Notes: generated by a model from the letters alone, not told the origin. Numbered from the stretch's first letter, positions 1-13,985 are shown. The stretch is DNA of 64,000 nt from Paraspadella gotoi (GCA_051294375.1 CM119268.1:10578318-10642317); one strand, 5' to 3'. Translations and numbers: made by a program.

Positions 1-206
1 ACAATTGATACAATTATACAATTGATCCTTATTTTGACATCAACTCAGATACTGGCTTAAGTTTTATAGGCTGGTGAAATCACAAGAGAAGTCGACGGCA
101 CTGAAGACGACGATATAAATGACGACGAGTTGAACGATAAGAAGATCGAAGACGACGACGACAACGACGACCAAGAAACAACGGATGTCGTAAATTCTTC
201 TTCTTT

Positions 207-209
<3 letters not shown>

Positions 210-237
<28 letters not shown>
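210..237. repeat. (GA)n microsatellite
   Basis: About 14 GA units. Confidence 0.95.
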
Positions 238-240
<3 letters not shown>

Positions 241-1199
241 TAAACCTGAGTCTCCCTTTGAAGAGACGCGAAATGTTTTTCTTTGGGGCCAAGGAGAGAG
301 GAGGAGAGCGAGGATCCTCAGGAAAAAAAAAACAGCCTCTTGGTTGGGGTCTGGGTTCGGATTTTCAGAGTGAGGCTATTGTGCGGGTTAGGTTCTCAAT
401 TTAGACCCTGTTCTGCCTTAGTTTTGATATTTTGAGTCTCATATTCTTCAGAAGGGATTGTGACGGAAGAGTTAAAATCGATTAATCAATCAATAAGAAG
501 CCTTTGATTAAACAATCATTCCATCGCACAATCAATCGCCTAATCAAAAGATTAAAAAGAAAACTTGTATTGATGACTACCCTGATTCACTCTCCCTCTC
601 ACTCATTCTCACCTCAAACTTGCCATCGCCTCTCATCTTCCTTCTGCCCACAATCAAACGCTACGTTCCTCTTCTCCCTCCCCTCTTCCTCTTCCTATAG
701 GCTAAGTGTTAGCCATCCTCTTCTCACTAACTCCTCTTTCATCTCGCGTTGACTCGAGGTGGATCGACTCCTCTTCCTCCTCCGAGCCTCGTCCCGGTGT
801 GTTTGTAGCCGAGGCTCAAGAAAACTTCTTCTAGAATCAAAACCGGAAAAAAAAAGGTATTTTTTTTCAACGATTTTTTTTTTCTCCTCTCGTGGCGTTG
901 CTCCTTATTCATATTTTAAAAATAACATAAAAAACTCTCGCTGAAAGATAAACCCGCCGAACAAACGTAAATATTGCCCCAAATCGCCTAAAATATCGCG
1001 TGTATTTTAAAACAAAAAGGTTTTACTACTTTTGTTTCGGGTGGATCCTTATGCTCCAAAGAGCAAACATCTTTTTGTTCTTCTATCAAACCTTGTACAA
1101 ATGTGCGCGTTTTAATAACTTTTTTTTACTAGAAAAGGCTTATCTCCAAAGGATTTAACTTTTAATTTTTCGATTTTTGAAAGTACCAACCGATTCTGA

Positions 1200-2028
1200 N
1201 NNNNNNNNNNNNNNNNNNNNNNNNNNNNNNNNNNNNNNNNNNNNNNNNNNNNNNNNNNNNNNNNNNNNNNNNNNNNNNNNNNNNNNNNNNNNNNNNNNNN
1301 NNNNNNNNNNNNNNNNNNNNNNNNNNNNNNNNNNNNNNNNNNNNNNNNNNNNNNNNNNNNNNNNNNNNNNNNNNNNNNNNNNNNNNNNNNNNNNNNNNNN
1401 NNNNNNNNNNNNNNNNNNNNNNNNNNNNNNNNNNNNNNNNNNNNNNNNNNNNNNNNNNNNNNNNNNNNNNNNNNNNNNNNNNNNNNNNNNNNNNNNNNNN
1501 NNNNNNNNNNNNNNNNNNNNNNNNNNNNNNNNNNNNNNNNNNNNNNNNNNNNNNNNNNNNNNNNNNNNNNNNNNNNNNNNNNNNNNNNNNNNNNNNNNNN
1601 NNNNNNNNNNNNNNNNNNNNNNNNNNNNNNNNNNNNNNNNNNNNNNNNNNNNNNNNNNNNNNNNNNNNNNNNNNNNNNNNNNNNNNNNNNNNNNNNNNNN
1701 NNNNNNNNNNNNNNNNNNNNNNNNNNNNNNNNNNNNNNNNNNNNNNNNNNNNNNNNNNNNNNNNNNNNNNNNNNNNNNNNNNNNNNNNNNNNNNNNNNNN
1801 NNNNNNNNNNNNNNNNNNNNNNNNNNNNNNNNNNNNNNNNNNNNNNNNNNNNNNNNNNNNNNNNNNNNNNNNNNNNNNNNNNNNNNNNNNNNNNNNNNNN
1901 NNNNNNNNNNNNNNNNNNNNNNNNNNNNNNNNNNNNNNNNNNNNNNNNNNNNNNNNNNNNNNNNNNNNNNNNNNNNNNNNNNNNNNNNNNNNNNNNNNNN
2001 NNNNNNNNNNNNNNNNNNNNNNNNNNNN
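1200..2028. other. assembly gap (829 N)
   Basis: Run of N; open frames crossing it are artefacts. Confidence 0.99.
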
Positions 2029-2151
2029 GGAATCCAGACTTCCGTTTGATTCCTCTTTTGTTTATTTTCCACGATCCTTTCATTTGGATGGGAACGAATT
2101 AATAGTAATTGTGCCAATCTTGGTCTTAGTTTGAAAATAAATAGTAATCGA

Positions 2152-2376
2152 NNNNNNNNNNNNNNNNNNNNNNNNNNNNNNNNNNNNNNNNNNNNNNNNN
2201 NNNNNNNNNNNNNNNNNNNNNNNNNNNNNNNNNNNNNNNNNNNNNNNNNNNNNNNNNNNNNNNNNNNNNNNNNNNNNNNNNNNNNNNNNNNNNNNNNNNN
2301 NNNNNNNNNNNNNNNNNNNNNNNNNNNNNNNNNNNNNNNNNNNNNNNNNNNNNNNNNNNNNNNNNNNNNNNNNNNN
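2152..2376. other. assembly gap (225 N)
   Basis: Run of N. Confidence 0.99.
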
Positions 2377-3407
2377 CCACCCCACCATCCCTCTTTTTCA
2401 CCCCCCACCATCTCGGCTCGACGCCAGTGGCCAACGCGGCCCTATCGATCGCCCCCTTAAGTCCCCGCGGTCAAATCTCGGGGTCAAATCTTTTGAGTCT
2501 GCGAATCGATGAACAAACAAATGATTGGATGAACGGAAAGATGAACGATTGGTTTTGCCAAATAATTATCTCCTTAAGTAATTACTATTGTAGATCAGCA
2601 TTTGATAAATTTGACTAGATCACTTCTGAAAGTATCTCAACTACCAAGTTGATAATTGCCACAAAATTATAAAATTATCGATTGAATGTCGTAGAATATG
2701 ATTGGCCAAAACTAATGGTTTTAAGATAACTTACTAACTTCTACCGGTTAATGTCCTGTATTTTTTAGGGATTGATGGTTGTAATTCAGCCTAAGTTTAT
2801 ATCTGGGCAAGAATTTTTGTTTTCCTAAATTTTACGTAAGTTTTTCATCTTCTTCTTGTTGAAATTATCCTGTGTCAACAAGAAAAATGATGAATGATTT
2901 AAAATCGGGGATAATTTGAAAATTCCGTCCCAAAATTTTAGTCACGGCCAAAAAAAAAAAGAAAGAAAAATTAGAGTGATTATTAATCTTGTAGACAAAA
3001 CCAATTAAAATTGGTCGATAACAAATGTGACGAGCGGAAGAAATCAGATGAGTCACTACTGGGGTTAACAAGGGCTGAAGGACAACATTCTTTGATTCAT
3101 ATTAGCTAAAGCGGGTGAGAGAGAGCGAGACAGAGATGGGGCGTGTCGCTTTAAATAACACTCGTTAATTATAAAGTCTACTAATCTATAAGGGTTTAAC
3201 TAAAATTAATGTAACTGCTAGTGAGTTTGTTAAAAAAAACGTTTCGAGATTTATCGCAATTTATCGTCATCCTCTTCATCATTACCATCGTCGTTGTCGT
3301 CGTCGTCATCCTCGTCTGACCTCAGATTTTGAACTCAAATCGCCGCTGGAATTTTCCTTTTCATCCAAAGAGAATCGTCACTGGCACGGCGTTGGTCTCT
3401 TGTAAGG

Positions 3408-3443
3408 CGATCGTCCTTTGCACGGCGATCGTCCTTTGCACGG
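3408..3443. repeat. two-copy 18-bp tandem repeat
   Basis: The unit GCGATCGTCCTTTGCACG occurs twice in a row. Confidence 0.85.
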
Positions 3444-3927
3444 CCATTCGCGATCGGCGAAAGTGTGACAGATGGTACTCAATTATTGGAAAGGAATTTC
3501 GTTTGTATTGTATCTTTGTTCTCTAATCTTAGAATTAGGGGTTTTTTTATCGCTTAAAATTTAAAGTTAAATGCGATAAGCCGGTTCTTAAAAAAAAGCT
3601 TCTCTAAGATTTTTTTTTTATTGACTCTTGTTTACAAAATCCCAATTGACAACGCTGTTTGATATTGGTGTGAATTTCACGCGCTTGTTTATTTTTCCTT
3701 GCTTTGTTTCCATATAGAATTTCCTTGTTATTATTTCGCTCGACCCTGGAATTTGAGCGTCTGGACAAAAGCATTGGGGAGAAAATGTTTATTCTCAAAT
3801 TTCTCTTGAATATTTTTTTTCCTTTTGAATTTAAAAAAAAAAAGTTTCTGGAGATCGTTTTTGCGGCGCGAGCAGCGAAGATCGGGAATCGCGCCTTGGA
3901 ACTTATACGTTTCTGTGTTTATTATAT

Positions 3928-4587
3928 NNNNNNNNNNNNNNNNNNNNNNNNNNNNNNNNNNNNNNNNNNNNNNNNNNNNNNNNNNNNNNNNNNNNNNNNN
4001 NNNNNNNNNNNNNNNNNNNNNNNNNNNNNNNNNNNNNNNNNNNNNNNNNNNNNNNNNNNNNNNNNNNNNNNNNNNNNNNNNNNNNNNNNNNNNNNNNNNN
4101 NNNNNNNNNNNNNNNNNNNNNNNNNNNNNNNNNNNNNNNNNNNNNNNNNNNNNNNNNNNNNNNNNNNNNNNNNNNNNNNNNNNNNNNNNNNNNNNNNNNN
4201 NNNNNNNNNNNNNNNNNNNNNNNNNNNNNNNNNNNNNNNNNNNNNNNNNNNNNNNNNNNNNNNNNNNNNNNNNNNNNNNNNNNNNNNNNNNNNNNNNNNN
4301 NNNNNNNNNNNNNNNNNNNNNNNNNNNNNNNNNNNNNNNNNNNNNNNNNNNNNNNNNNNNNNNNNNNNNNNNNNNNNNNNNNNNNNNNNNNNNNNNNNNN
4401 NNNNNNNNNNNNNNNNNNNNNNNNNNNNNNNNNNNNNNNNNNNNNNNNNNNNNNNNNNNNNNNNNNNNNNNNNNNNNNNNNNNNNNNNNNNNNNNNNNNN
4501 NNNNNNNNNNNNNNNNNNNNNNNNNNNNNNNNNNNNNNNNNNNNNNNNNNNNNNNNNNNNNNNNNNNNNNNNNNNNNNNNNNNNNNN
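3928..4587. other. assembly gap (660 N)
   Basis: Run of N; several apparent long frames on both strands span it and have no support. Confidence 0.99.
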
Positions 4588-5312
4588 TTTTCTTTCTTTT
4601 TCATTCGAATCGGGACTCGAAGGCGCCGTGCGAAACTGAGGCATCCGATGATACATCTTCGTTAAAAAACAAACTCGAGCTTCAGTTCGCATTTGAAGAA
4701 AAACAAACAAAATCAACGATTAATCAAGTACAGTGAACTTAAAATCATTTGGATTCTATATGCGATGATTTGAATAAGGCCCCTTTAAACTAGAAACTGG
4801 ATGTAAAATGCTAAATCTACGTATTTTTGGAACGTAATATTTTTTCTATTTTTGCCGCGACGGCCGCCAATGGCACGCCATCGCTGTCCCGCCGACTTGC
4901 ATCAACATAAAAAAAACTTTTTTGTTATTACGCTTTTTCCATGGATTGTTAATTTATACATCTGTTTGGGATTTTTATATTCCAGTGATTTTCTGTATGC
5001 ATTGGCCTCTTCTCTCGTCTCTGTCTCTGCTCTCTCTGATATCCTTGTATAGCGCCTCTCATCGTCGCTTCTCGCGCTCTCTTCTTCTCTGCTTTTATCT
5101 CGCTCTCGCCCTGCTGTCCTTCGATGGTTTGTTTGGTATTCGACAGGTTGTATTTTTTTGTGTTTTTATGTCGTCCGAGGGCCGAAGGAAGGCCGACATC
5201 GTAACTTGCCGCAGCTGGGGTTGTTGCTGTTTTTTTCTCAAGCTCTATCGATTGCTGTGGGACGAATTCGAAAATTCGCTGACGGAATTTGTGGTTTAGG
5301 ATATAAATGTGA

Positions 5313-5477
5313 GCGTCCGGGCGTAATGACGACTTTGACGAAAGTCCCGTTGATCTTGATTACGATAAGGATCCCGACGACGTCGTAGATTCCGCTGCGG
5401 ATGCTGCAGATTATGCTTCACAACATGCTGCACCCGGTTTACGATCTCCCGTCGGGTCCCTCGTGACTCAGAAGTGA
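5313..5477 (+). CDS. possible acidic terminal exon, unrecognised
   Basis: An open segment that ends in TGA at 5475-5477 and encodes an Asp/Ala-rich C-terminus containing DLDYDKDPDDVVDSAADAAD. An AATAAA-like site follows within about 15 bases. Codon usage resembles the real exons further right more than the surrounding repeats do. I could not identify upstream exons or a clear acceptor, and no family is recognised, so it may be chance. Confidence 0.15.
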   Translation, partial: ASGRNDDFDESPVDLDYDKDPDDVVDSAADAADYASQHAAPGLRSPVGSLVTQK

Positions 5478-5786
5478 ATCTCAAATAAAAATGAATTCTT
5501 TTATTTTCTCTTCTCTATTCAAAGACAAAGAATAACTTTTCGCATGTCTAAATCAAATTCTTTTTTTTTTCCTTTCTCCTCGATTTCTCTCCGTAAAATA
5601 AAGCCACTCCACTCCCCCCCTTTCCGCCCCCCTCTTTTTGACGAAAGTAGAAACGTTTGAACTTTGCGAAAGACTCGCGTCACCCCTACGTCGCCTTCGC
5701 GTCCCTAGACGGAGTCGACCGTCAATCAAGATAAATTTATTCAAATGCGAAGACGGCGTATTTCGAAAAATTTATATATTCGGAAG

Positions 5787-5793
5787 CTCTCTC

Positions 5794-5838
<45 letters not shown>

Positions 5839-5844
5839 TTCTCT
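5787..5844. repeat. (CT)n microsatellite
   Basis: Nearly pure CT array. Confidence 0.95.
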
Positions 5845-6217
5845 GGCGGCTTGATCTATTTTTTTCCATTTTCCTTCCAGCTTTTTCTATTTTTTGTTTT
5901 TATTTTCTATTTTTTCTTTTTCTTTGTTTTCCTAAGATCCCCGCCTTAAAGGATATTGCCGTCTTTGTCCGAAGCAAGTTCTCTCAAGACTTTTGAGTAG
6001 AAAAGGAAACAAAGGGGGAAAAAATGAACGAAAAGAAAAAAAGAAAGAAAATACGTTAAAACAAAACAAAATATTTGTCAAATATGATATCCAAATAGCT
6101 TTTCGTTTTTAATAAAGAAAAAAACATTATTTACCTGGATTTTCGTATTAAATCGGGATTAAACGTTTTTTTACTCAGGATCGCTCGTTTCGGTGAGATA
6201 TCATCACTACCAACCAT

Positions 6218-6220
<3 letters not shown>

Positions 6221-6276
<56 letters not shown>
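6221..6276. repeat. (TC)n microsatellite
   Basis: 28 pure TC units. Confidence 0.97.
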
Positions 6277-6278
<2 letters not shown>

Positions 6279-7243
6279 GCGTCGTAACCCGAACCGCGCT
6301 TTTCAGCAGCTGTCGTCGTCTTCCTCGTCGGTTAGAATTTTTGGGGAAAGTTTTCTTCCATCGCGCGAAACTAACTCGTCTTTGTTGTGGACTCGTGGTC
6401 AATAAAATAATAATATAATATAATAAATAGTCTTTTCTGCCTTTTTCCAAAAAAAAATTACTGTCTTAATTAAACTCAATTTAAAATTATTACGAAACAA
6501 GACTTTTTTTTTGGCGTGATTCACCGACGGCCCAATTAATACGAAAAAAAGTTCCCGGTAAAAAAAAATGAGAATAAGTTTTTTCCCACCGCAGGAGTGG
6601 GCGCTTTTTGGCACCGAAACGAAGCAACCTTTCGAACCGCGCGTAACAAAAGTCTCACTTATTTTTCCCCCCGTTAAGTAAAAGTCTCTCACTGTATTTA
6701 TATTCCCCGAAGAACAGTAACAGTCGCTTAGCGTTTTATACTCGTCCCCCGGTGCGTCGCGAAATGTCACATCGAACCTGTTTTGTTTACTTCATGTCGA
6801 TTCTTTTAAATTAGAATTAATGAGGTAAAGTTTACGAGTTTGAAAAAAAACGTTTAAATTTAAAAGTCTTTTCCTCCTGAAAGTAACGAAGCTCTATGAT
6901 CGCCTCCCATTTTGAAATTGTAGTTTTGAATAGTTCAACATTTGGCAACAAGTCCCGAAGAGGTAAAGTCCCTGAGCAGAAAAGTTGAAAAAATACATCC
7001 GTGATTCTCCGAACACTAATAAATGTAAATTATTGCCCTTTCGTGGTTCGTTTGGAAATGCAGAAAAAGCTTCTTTTTTTTGTTGAAAGATTTTAAACCA
7101 AAATATAAGAAGAATTTTCATAATAATCAGATTTGTTGACCGTTTGAGTCAACGTTAAAATCGGCGTCAAAACAAGAAAAAAAAACACGAAATTTCTGTC
7201 GATTCTTGATCCAATTTTTTGTCAAAACTTTCTTCGGACAAGA

Positions 7244-7740
7244 GGGAGAAAGAAAGAAGAGGGAGAGAAAGAGAGAGATTAGGGAGAGGGAGAATGGGGG
7301 GGAGAGTAAAAAAGGGCAAAAACGTGAGAGGTGAGAGAAAAAAAAGCAAACAGAGTGAGTGAGAATTTGAAAGGGGCAGGGGTGGAGAGCGGTAAACATC
7401 GAAATAGGATGGAAGGAGAGAGGAAAGATGAGAAGGAATGAAAAGGTGGAAGACAAAGAGAGAAAAGGAGTTAAAGAAGAAGAATATAGAGAGAGAGAGA
7501 GAGAAAGGGTGAAGGAGGAGATAGATGGAGAGATAGTACGAAGAATGAGGAGGTGTTGGACTGTATAAACTTTTCAAGTGTAATAAGTGTGGAAAAAAAT
7601 GAAACATAAATAGTAGGGAGGAGAGTAAGAAATCGAAGGGCGGGAGAGAAAGAAAAGGAAGGTTTAACAGCAAAGAGAGAGAGAAATAGCGGGGGGAGGG
7701 AGGGAGAGAGAGTGAGAGAGAGAGTGAGTAAGGAAGTCGA
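7244..7740. repeat. about 500-bp polypurine tract
   Basis: The + strand is nearly all A and G, with GAGA and GGGAGA motifs and only scattered pyrimidines. The complement gives spurious Ser/Leu/Phe/Pro-rich frames. Confidence 0.85.
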
Positions 7741-9127
7741 ATAGTCTTGATGCCTTTTCAAGGAAAATCGCCGCGGGAGAATTTCTAATTTGAGTCTATG
7801 ACCCGAGGATACGGAAATCTTCAATCTTCAGCATCTTCAACCAATTTCTCTGCTACACCGGCTCTTTTTTGCTCTCTCACTACAGAAATTATGACAACCG
7901 TCAAAAAAAACCTTTACATTATTAACGACACACTAAACTGTCACCGAAGGGAGTTAAACGGGGTTGTCGACGGAAAAAAAAAAAATTGGATGAATTATGC
8001 TTCGAAACAACATCTGCCCTCGGGAGATTATATGTATTGGGTTTGTTTACTTGTAATTCTATAACCTTTGCGGGAGCGCGCTGCCACACTCAGGCTTTCG
8101 TAAACCCTAGTTTGGGCGAGGTTAGCGTTCCGTTGTTCGATTTGACGTATATGCAAATGAAGCTTTGCCAGAGGCGTTTTGATTTAAATATTTTTTTTCG
8201 GACGAAATAATGATGAAAAATATGTACAAAACTATTTATATGAATAATATTCTTATTATGCATATACCCGATAGTACCAAACTATACAATATAAACAATA
8301 ATTTCTTTCTATATCCGAAGAATATAATATTAAGGACCTCAGGTTTCTGATCCATGTAACTATTGCAATCTCCTTTTAGTCTTTCCGAATTCTCAGTCTC
8401 CCAATTTCATTCGCGCGATAATAATTCGATAATTGTCTTCATTAAAAATAATCTCATTCGCCTTCGCTTATTTTTTTCATTCGAATCGATTCGCAGAATA
8501 AACATTAGGCTTTTCTTTTCATCTCCTCAAAAGTTGGGGGGGGGCAGTATGTTGAAAGTGTAGGGCGGTTTGGTTGTCGTTTTAGTCGTGGGAGATGATT
8601 ATAGAGTCGTGAACTCGCATAATTATATCATGAAAATCGGTCAACTTGAATCGCTGGCTCAACGAGAACAAAATCCTACTGGTTTCTTCGGCTCACCCTC
8701 GTTCCATGACGCGTGATAAAGACAATCGTCAGCCGTGCTGGTTCTGTCTCACTCCCGGTCTGGAACCTGAGACGCGCTGATCAACGATGACGGATTGAAC
8801 GATCGCCGCCAAATCCAAACGATACCGACAGAGATAGAGTTCGAAGACCCTTTAAAAACACCCAGTCCAATTTTTTTTTTTTTTAAAAACCTCGTAAAAT
8901 CCCGCGAACACGGAGATATGCTTAAAACGAATAACTTTCCCCTTGTTACTCGTATAAAAAAGAAGTATTTTATGTCGAGCTGTAGATTTTAGTGTCTCGG
9001 TTTTCCCGTTAGGATTACCCTCCAATCCATGATTGGTAATCGGCATGTCTGTCCGTTGGTCCGTCTTTTCTTTTATGTTTTTCTTGTCTCTATTCTTTCT
9101 TACAATCCATTAACCGTTTTTCTTTTC

Positions 9128-9209
9128 TCGTTTCCTTCTTCTTTCTTTTCTTTTTTTTCTTTCTTTCATTTCTTTCTTTCTTTCTTTCTTTTTCTTTCTT
9201 TCTTTCTTC

Positions 9210-9249
<40 letters not shown>

Positions 9250-9270
9250 TTCTTTTCTTTTCTTTCTTTT
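9128..9270. repeat. (TTTC)n microsatellite
   Basis: Imperfect TTTC array merging into TTTTC units; gives a spurious Phe/Ser/Leu-rich frame. Confidence 0.93.
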
Positions 9271-9504
9271 GTTTCTCTTCTGCCACGGGGCTTATGTTTG
9301 CGAGATTTTTTTCTTCTTAGTGTTCTCGATCTTTTTGGCGAGAGGAGAGAAGAAGAGGATGATGAAGATCAAGATGATGTTGTTGTTGTTTTGGTCGTTT
9401 CTCGATATGAGAAACCTCGGGTGTAATGCCTGCTCAGCTTCTTTCACGACAGAATCTTATCGGACAATACGAGTTAGATGATTATGCATGGAAATAAAAA
9501 AGCT

Positions 9505-9548
9505 CTTCCCTCTCTCTCTCTCATCTCTTCTCTCTCTCTCTCTCTCTG

Positions 9549-9579
<31 letters not shown>

Positions 9580-9583
9580 CCTC
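9505..9583. repeat. (TC)n microsatellite
   Basis: Interrupted TC array. Confidence 0.93.
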
Positions 9584-9643
9584 TTACTACGTGATAAACT
9601 CTATCCTCGATTTTGCGAAATAATTTTCTTTAAATAATCGTCC

Positions 9644-9763
9644 ATGTCTCCTCTCGACGGGAGGGACCCGTCTTCGGACGACCAAGTCATTTGCATTTTC
9701 GGAACGGAAAACACGAAAACCTTCGGGAGGGGAGATTACTTTACGAAGACGACGGACGATTAA
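9644..9763 (+). CDS. possible 39-aa small ORF, unrecognised
   Basis: ATG at 9644 to TAA at 9761-9763, with an in-frame stop shortly upstream. The peptide is mixed in composition (it contains DDQVICIFGTENTKTFGRGD) and is not a translation of a simple repeat. It lies just after a (TC)n array. No homology is recognised and it could be spurious. Confidence 0.12.
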   Translation: MSPLDGRDPSSDDQVICIFGTENTKTFGRGDYFTKTTDD

Positions 9764-10661
9764 CGACGCAAGACGAAGAAAAAAAGGCACGACACCGACA
9801 AGAATAAACCATGATGAAGTTAAAACGGGGGAAAAAAGTTTTTTTTATTTTCCCCAGTTAAAAAGAAAATAAAACAAAAATATTTAATATGATAAGAACC
9901 TTCAATACACATAGGAACATATTCAAGACATTTAATGACTAACTGCATTAAAATAAACAAAAAATTTGACGACAAATGAGATTTGTATTAAGACGAGGAT
10001 GATAAAAAAAAAGACAACGACGACAGAAAAAGACGACGACGACGACGGCCGGAGATGGACTAACACGAGGAAACGAGAATCCAACTGTTGATACTCAACT
10101 CTGAATCCCTCCCCCCCCTTAAAAAAACAAAGACATAAACTTAACTTGGGTTTTTTTTACCAAAGCGAATATTACGGATAATTTTTCTAAGTGAATTGAA
10201 TTCGAAGATGATTTCTAAAAGATTAATAATAGCCTCATCTCTTGTGCACGTGCCTCTAAACTTCGAATTGAAATTCGTTATTTTCGAAAAAGAAAACAAA
10301 GAAAAAAAAAAACCCCAACACATTCGAACTCGATTTTTCAATTTTAAAGCTGCCAACCAAAAAAAAAAGTAGGTTTTAAATGAAAAACAGATTATTTTTT
10401 TTTTTTTTGCGTGGAAATCTTAAATAGAAAAATGGAAATGGTTTCTTTTGTTGATCCTTGACTCTGTCTTTCTCTGTTTCACAGTTGCTCTGTCTTTTTA
10501 TTTTTTTTGCAAACTGTTATGTTTTATCCTCTTTCCGACTTTTTTTTTTTACTTCGTTTTTCAGCTACTAAAATCCTTTCCTTTTACAGTGGCTGCAAGC
10601 GCAGTAATTAAAGCTTATACATGCTTAGGGAAAAAAAAATCTTTAAAGCTCTACTCTTTCT

Positions 10662-10671
10662 NNNNNNNNNN
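10662..10671. other. 10-N gap placeholder
   Basis: Ten N in a row, a conventional gap of unknown or minimal size. Confidence 0.97.
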
Positions 10672-10785
10672 ACAATTATTTTTTCACTTATAGTGTATTA
10701 GTTTACGGTTGATGGTTAGTGACCATGTGGAGAACGGGACATCCCATCAAGATCACGTCCATTCATCAACCACTTATCGGCGATT

Positions 10786-11056
10786 NNNNNNNNNNNNNNN
10801 NNNNNNNNNNNNNNNNNNNNNNNNNNNNNNNNNNNNNNNNNNNNNNNNNNNNNNNNNNNNNNNNNNNNNNNNNNNNNNNNNNNNNNNNNNNNNNNNNNNN
10901 NNNNNNNNNNNNNNNNNNNNNNNNNNNNNNNNNNNNNNNNNNNNNNNNNNNNNNNNNNNNNNNNNNNNNNNNNNNNNNNNNNNNNNNNNNNNNNNNNNNN
11001 NNNNNNNNNNNNNNNNNNNNNNNNNNNNNNNNNNNNNNNNNNNNNNNNNNNNNNNN
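10786..11056. other. assembly gap (271 N)
   Basis: Run of N directly followed by (TC)n, which suggests the assembly broke in a dinucleotide array. Confidence 0.99.
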
Positions 11057-12425
11057 TCTCTCTCTCTCTCTCGGGACAACCAAGAGGAGATCCGGGCCTC
11101 ACGATTATTTCGGCCCCAAAAATTCCTTCGTCCGAGAATCGAAAGAGCGAACTTCCGAAATCTCTGGGGGGAGGAGGGACAAGAGGGGAGGGCGGTGAAG
11201 CCACGGACCTGGCTTTCGTTTCTTTTTGCGGACTTTTACGTTTCGGACCCAAAAAATTAGAGACCGTTTTTTTTTAATTCTTAAAATTTCCCTTCACTCC
11301 GCAATCCCCCCCCCAAAAAAAACCACCAACCAATCGCGACGCGCGATTGAACGTCGACGACGAAGAAGCTCTAACATGACGTCACGAATCTAATCTTAAA
11401 TCCCAGGATCGCGATTCACTGGGTTTTTTTTAGAATTTTTAAAACATTTTTTTTTACACTTCCGGCGAGTTTAACCTTCGATTGCCGACGAGTCGTCGAG
11501 TCATTTGCCAAACGACTTCCCGCCTTCCAGCTGCGCGTAAAACCGAAAATTCGTCGGACGAGATCTTAAGGCGAAAATTATGGAAGAGGTTAAATGTGAA
11601 TCTCTCTAAATGCGGGTTTTCTGCATAATCTGTCTGGTTTTTGGAAGGGAAAACCCTCCTTACCGGTTACGTGTCTTCGTCGTCGTCGTCGTCGTCGTCG
11701 TTCATTTCATTACTGATTCTGAATAATTTGATAAATCGTCGTGAATTACGTCACGTCTGTCACGTTTGTCACGTTTGTCCCGACTGTCACGATCCTGGGA
11801 TTCCTGTTTGCGACGACAACAACAACAAAAACGACAGCAATTGTCGAAAAGCGTCGCCTTTTTTTAATCTTCTCGTATAAATTTCATAAAACGACGACGA
11901 CGACGACGGCGACGACGACGATATTTTTCCCCCTTGTAATTTTCGTTTTTCTTTCTGAAAAAAAAAAAAGAGAGAGATTTTGTTTATCAAACGTTTGACG
12001 GTTCGAAGCGATAAGCTGTTTTTCGCTCTTCCTCCCGTTCCCTGCCAATGTTTTGGTTTAGCGGATTCGAATCCTGTGCTCGGCTTTTTCTTTTACGTCT
12101 TGCGATTATATTTTCTCTCTTCCACTAAACCCATTTTTGCGATGGGATTGCGACATTTAAACCGTTTTTATTTATTTATTTTTTCAAAATATATTTCATA
12201 ATTTAAGTGATAAAAAGTTGTCGCCGGAATTTCCTATTGCGAAGAAAAATACCGGTGTTTATCATCGTTTTCGTTGTTGTTGTGATTGTTGTTGTCGAAG
12301 AATCGAGGACTCGAAAAGCGAGAAAAAATAATTCTTTCCTTCCTGAAGGTTTATATTATAAACCCTCTTTTTAAGTAGGTTCGCTTTCCTTTCTCTTTGG
12401 CTTCCGTGGCATTCGAAAGAATCTC

Positions 12426-12426
12426 G

Positions 12427-12479
<53 letters not shown>

Positions 12480-12525
12480 TCTCTCTTCTCTCTGCTCTCT
12501 TCTCTCTTCTCTCTCTCTCTCTCTC
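12426..12525. repeat. (TC)n microsatellite
   Basis: Interrupted TC array. Confidence 0.93.
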
Positions 12526-13704
12526 GTCCCTCAGAAAAAACTTTTCTTTTTCAAAAAGGAATAAATAAGAGATTATGGTGGGGTTAAAGAAAAACAAAAG
12601 GCAAGCGGGGATTTTTCCATTCATCCCGGGCGTAAAACTGACAACAACAGAGACTTAAGTTGCGAAGGGAAATAAACGTTGAGATGCCGATATATAATGA
12701 ATAGCCCCGGTGACGGTTTAAAGGGGTGGGTTGTTTGACCGGGGCCCGGGAACGGAACTTATTGTTCTTATTAAAATGAATCAATATATTAAACAACTTA
12801 GTCAGTTTTAAATTTGTATAATTTTTTTATTATTAAATTGGGTATTTGTTCAAATAAAGTTAAGGAGAATATTTTATAATTTTACCGACAAATCAAAGTA
12901 AAAAGCGCTCAATTAAAAAAAAAACAAGTTCTTTTTTCGTAGATCTTATCGCCGAGTAGATTTTGAACCTCGGAAAGAAGACGCAATAACAACATTAGCG
13001 CGATTATGTGTATCGAATAATAAAAATAAATATTGGCCGCCGCGCGACGCTGAAAATGTTCCTCCCACGAAACTCGCGTCGATGTGAATTGGCGTCGACT
13101 TCCGACGAGTTTTGCCAAAAAATGTCCTCGATGCCATTTCGACGGTGACGACGACGACGACGATGAAGACGACGATGAAGACGACGATGACAATGAGAAT
13201 GAAGACGTCGACGACGACGACGACAATTGACAATGAAGTAACGGTGACGGTTTAAGAAGCCGCGACATTTCTTTAAGATTATTGTGATTTTGAAGTTAAA
13301 TAGTATTAAAAAAATAGATAACAGTTGCCATAAGGATAACGATGACAGTGATAACGAACCCGGGAACGACGACGACGACGACGACGACGTCAACTACCGC
13401 AAAAGACCATCGAGAAACAATCAACGCCGATTATTTTTACGATCATAACAGAAACGGGAAAATAATAAGAATATGAAAAAAAAGAAGAAAATATAAGTAA
13501 TGAATCTCGAACCGAAAACCAGATGGAGACAGAAATAGAATTAATATAAACAAACGAACTAATGCAAGTCTAAATCATACATTGACAGAAATAAACCAAC
13601 GGAGGAACAAAGAACGAAGTCTATTTTTTTTTTCCGAAGGAAAAGCTCATTTTTCTGCTCTTGTTTATTTCCCAGTTTGGTTTATCTCCTCTTTTACTCA
13701 CTAA

Positions 13705-13706
<2 letters not shown>

Positions 13707-13746
<40 letters not shown>

Positions 13747-13790
13747 GTCTCTCCTCTCTCGTCTCTCTCTCTCCTCTCCTTCTTCTTCCT
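13707..13790. repeat. (TC)n microsatellite
   Basis: TC array with interruptions. Confidence 0.92.
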
Positions 13791-13900
13791 CCCAAAACGT
13801 TCCCTGGGGGGGTCCCGGGAAAAAACAAAAAAAATTTTTAACAAGCGTCTTATTCTCTATTTCGTTCCTTCTCCCTCTCTCCATCGTTGCGATTGTACCC

Positions 13901-13903
13901 TCT

Positions 13904-13939
<36 letters not shown>

Positions 13940-13985
13940 TCTCTCTCACTCTTCTCTCTCTCTCTCTCTCGTCTCTCTCTCTCTG
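13901..13985. repeat. (TC)n microsatellite
   Basis: TC array with TTC and CGTC interruptions. Confidence 0.92.

Noticed and set aside
1112-4736. Long open frames on both strands between 1.1 and 4.7 kb
   Set aside because: They run through assembly gaps read as unknown residues and have no real coding support.
12050-12080. tRNA T-arm-like GGATTCGAATCC
   Set aside because: No acceptor, D or anticodon arm can be folded around it.
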